NCBI RefSeq assembly: GCF_000721705.1
Contig: NZ_JOJL01000009.1
Span: forward strand, 62,001 to 126,000
Reading direction: 5' to 3'
Length of the DNA stretch: 64,000 bases
Origin: Actinoplanes subtropicus
Lineage (GTDB): Bacteria; Actinomycetota; Actinomycetes; Mycobacteriales; Micromonosporaceae
In this document: one piece after another, positions 62,531 to 64,000 of the stretch
How positions within the stretch are numbered: position 1 is the stretch's first letter
How the letters are laid out: the number at the start of each line of letters is the position of its first letter
Program-made: the position numbers and the translations under genes
The notes under the pieces: generated by a model
Told to the model about the DNA's origin: nothing
Databases searched by the model: none
The model's input: only the letters and a program-made list of their open reading frames with translations

Positions 62531-63205
62531 ATGCGATTGTTGGTCGTCGAGGACGATCCGGCCATGTCGAGCATGCTCTGCCGGGGGCTGCGCCGGGCGG
62601 GCTACGCCGTGGACACCGTCGACGACGGCACCGACGCCGTGTGGACCATCTCGGAGGCCGACTACGATCTCGTGGTGCTGGACGCGATGATCCCCGGGCC
62701 GGACGGCTTCGAGGTCTGCCGGCAGATCCGCGCGAACGAGCGCTGGGTGCCGGTGCTGATGCTCACCGCCCGGGACGGCACCACCGACAAGATCCGCGGC
62801 CTGGACGCCGGCGCCGACGACTACCTGACCAAGCCGTTCGCCTTCGACGAGCTGCTGGCCCGGGTCCGGGCGCTGGTCCGGCGGGAGCCGCGGCAACGGC
62901 CGGCCGTGCTGCGGGTGGGCGACCTGGTCCTCGACCCCGCCGAGCGGAAGGTCAGCCGGGGCGACACCCCGATCCCGCTGTCGGCCAAGGAGTTCGCGCT
63001 GCTGCACGAGCTGATGCGCCGGTCCGGTGAGACGCTGAGCCGCAGCTACCTGATCGAGCACGTGTGGGATTTCGCGTACGACGGCGGCTCGAACGTGGTC
63101 GACGTCTACGTCCGGTACCTGCGCGGCAAGGTCGACCGGCCGTTCGACCGCGACACCATCCGCACCGTCCGCGGCGCCGGCTACCGCCTCGACCCGGAGG
63201 CGTGA
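62531..63205 (+). CDS. OmpR-family response regulator
   Basis: 224 residues from ATG 62531. Receiver domain: LLVVEDDP acidic pair, phospho-Asp51 in DLVVLDAMIPGPDG, Thr in MLTAR, Lys in DYLTKPF. C-terminal winged HTH: LSAKEFALLHELMRRSGETLSRSYLIEHVWDFAYDGGSNVVDVYVRYLR. Pairs with the kinase at 60676-62043. Targets unknown; the esterase pair is the nearest candidate unit. Confidence 0.94.
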   Translation: MRLLVVEDDPAMSSMLCRGLRRAGYAVDTVDDGTDAVWTISEADYDLVVLDAMIPGPDGFEVCRQIRANERWVPVLMLTARDGTTDKIRGLDAGADDYLTKPFAFDELLARVRALVRREPRQRPAVLRVGDLVLDPAERKVSRGDTPIPLSAKEFALLHELMRRSGETLSRSYLIEHVWDFAYDGGSNVVDVYVRYLRGKVDRPFDRDTIRTVRGAGYRLDPEA

Positions 63206-63208
63206 CTC

Positions 63209-64000
63209 TTGATCGCCGCGATTCTGTGCGCCGTCTGCTACGGCGTGGCCACCGCGCTGCAGGCCCGGGCGGCCGTCGCCGGGCCGCTGATCGGCCTGCT
63301 GCGCCGCTGGCCGTTCGTGCTGGGCCTGCTGCTGGATGTGGCCGGCTTCGGCGCCCAACTGGTCGCGCTGCGCAGCCGGCCGCTGTTCGTCGTGCAGGCG
63401 GCCCAGGCCGGCAACCTGGCCGTCACCGCCGTCGCCTGCGTGCCGCTGCTGGGCATCCGGCTGGCGCCCCGGCACTGGGCGGCGGTGCTCGCGGTCAGCG
63501 CGGGCCTCGCGGTGCTCGGCTTGTCCAGCGGGCCGGAGGGCACCACCGCGGTGAGCACGCCCGCCCGGGTGGTCCTGCTCGTCGCCGCGCTGGTGCTGGG
63601 CGCGATCGCGCTGGTCGCCGCGCGGCTCACCCCCATCGTTCAAGGGGTGGTGGCCGGGCTCGGGTTCGGGCTGACCGCGCTGGCCGTACGCAGCCTGCCG
63701 AGCTTCGCCCCCGCTGACCTGATCCGCGATCCGGCCGCCTACGCCGCCGTGATCAGCGGCATATGCGCCTTCGTCTCCTTCGCCGCCGGCCTGCAACGCC
63801 AGGTCACCACCGTGGCCGCCCTGGCCATCGTGGGCGAGACGGCGCTGCCGGCCGCGATCGGCATCACCCTCTGGGGCGACCACACCCGCCCCGGGTGGGC
63901 GGTACCGGCCGTGCTCGGCTTCGTCGTCGCGCTGGCCGGGGCGCTGGCCCTGTCCCGCTTCGCCGAACCCGATGTCAGCGGCTCGGCGGGAGCACCGCCG
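63209..64000 (+). CDS. DMT-like integral membrane protein, 3'-truncated by the window
   Basis: TTG start at 63209, three bases after the response regulator stop; the frame stays open through base 64000 (264 codons visible). At least seven hydrophobic segments in an EamA/DMT-like pattern, starting LIAAILCAVCYGVATALQARA and with LLLDVAGFGAQLVAL and VQAAQAGNLAVTAVACVPLL. Substrate unknown. Co-transcribed with the response regulator by spacing. Confidence 0.8.
   Translation, partial: MIAAILCAVCYGVATALQARAAVAGPLIGLLRRWPFVLGLLLDVAGFGAQLVALRSRPLFVVQAAQAGNLAVTAVACVPLLGIRLAPRHWAAVLAVSAGLAVLGLSSGPEGTTAVSTPARVVLLVAALVLGAIALVAARLTPIVQGVVAGLGFGLTALAVRSLPSFAPADLIRDPAAYAAVISGICAFVSFAAGLQRQVTTVAALAIVGETALPAAIGITLWGDHTRPGWAVPAVLGFVVALAGALALSRFAEPDVSGSAGAPP

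Overview
This 64 kb window is chromosomal DNA of a high-GC actinomycete. Codons end almost always in G or C, GTG and TTG starts are common, and adjacent genes often overlap by 4 bases (ATGA or GTGA). The set of ABC sugar transporters with cytoplasmic glycosidases, ROK/TetR/HxlR/ECF regulators, Tat and lipoprotein signals, and CebR-like boxes fits a soil saprophyte. The style suggests Micromonosporaceae (Actinoplanes-like), but that is inference; no rRNA or other taxonomic marker is present. No rRNA, tRNA, CRISPR array, intact transposase or prophage was seen.
Layout. 1-5649: 3' part of an alpha-glucoside operon (binding protein, two permeases, UgpC/MsmX-type ATPase, GH13 glucosidase). 5650-10161: a minus-strand group holding asparaginase, a DUF1963 protein with added cysteine pairs, a frame-disrupted E2-E1-JAB ubiquitin-like conjugation protein and a small CxxC protein. 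10383-19749: a secreted phosphodiesterase, a complete oligopeptide ABC transporter, its likely TetR regulator and an amidohydrolase, with matching operators on both sides of tetR. 19831-24671: DUF1800/DUF1501 pair, roadblock-like protein, SulP transporter. 24672-25901: a gene-poor repeat island. 25902-33602: a methyltransferase, then an alpha-galactoside operon (ROK repressor, perfect 29-bp operator, two permeases, binding protein, GH36). 33642-38776: beta-propeller-like secreted protein, FAD reductase with a divergent Fe-S-type regulator, esterase, LLM oxidoreductase. 38806-44715: GH12 endoglucanase, GH3 glucosidase, large-subunit catalase. 44716-47794: two gene relics, an ECF sigma factor and a second LLM oxidoreductase. 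47936-54779: a second ROK regulator with a beta-galactoside operon (binding protein, two permeases, GH42). 54794-58135: MBL hydrolase, HxlR regulator with divergent EthD protein, DUF1684 protein, secreted serine protease. 58375-64000: a membrane-anchored esterase preceded by what looks like its catalytically dead paralogue, then a two-component system, a small membrane protein and a truncated DMT-like membrane protein.
How it fits together. GH12 and GH3 (cellulose/beta-glucan), GH13 (alpha-glucosides), GH36 (alpha-galactosides) and GH42 (beta-galactosides) form a plant-polysaccharide programme. Two of the three transporter operons have a ROK repressor beside them; only the alpha-glucoside operon has its ATPase in the window. 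The other two lack one and may share that MsmX-type ATPase, as is known for this family.
Most noteworthy: the E2-E1-JAB fusion and its neighbours; the dead/active esterase pair; the repeat island with 22-nt units in both orientations plus a second copy of a palindromic element; the 33-bp in-frame tandem repeat inside the ROK repressor; and several single-base indels in short G/C runs that break otherwise well-conserved proteins and may be sequencing errors.
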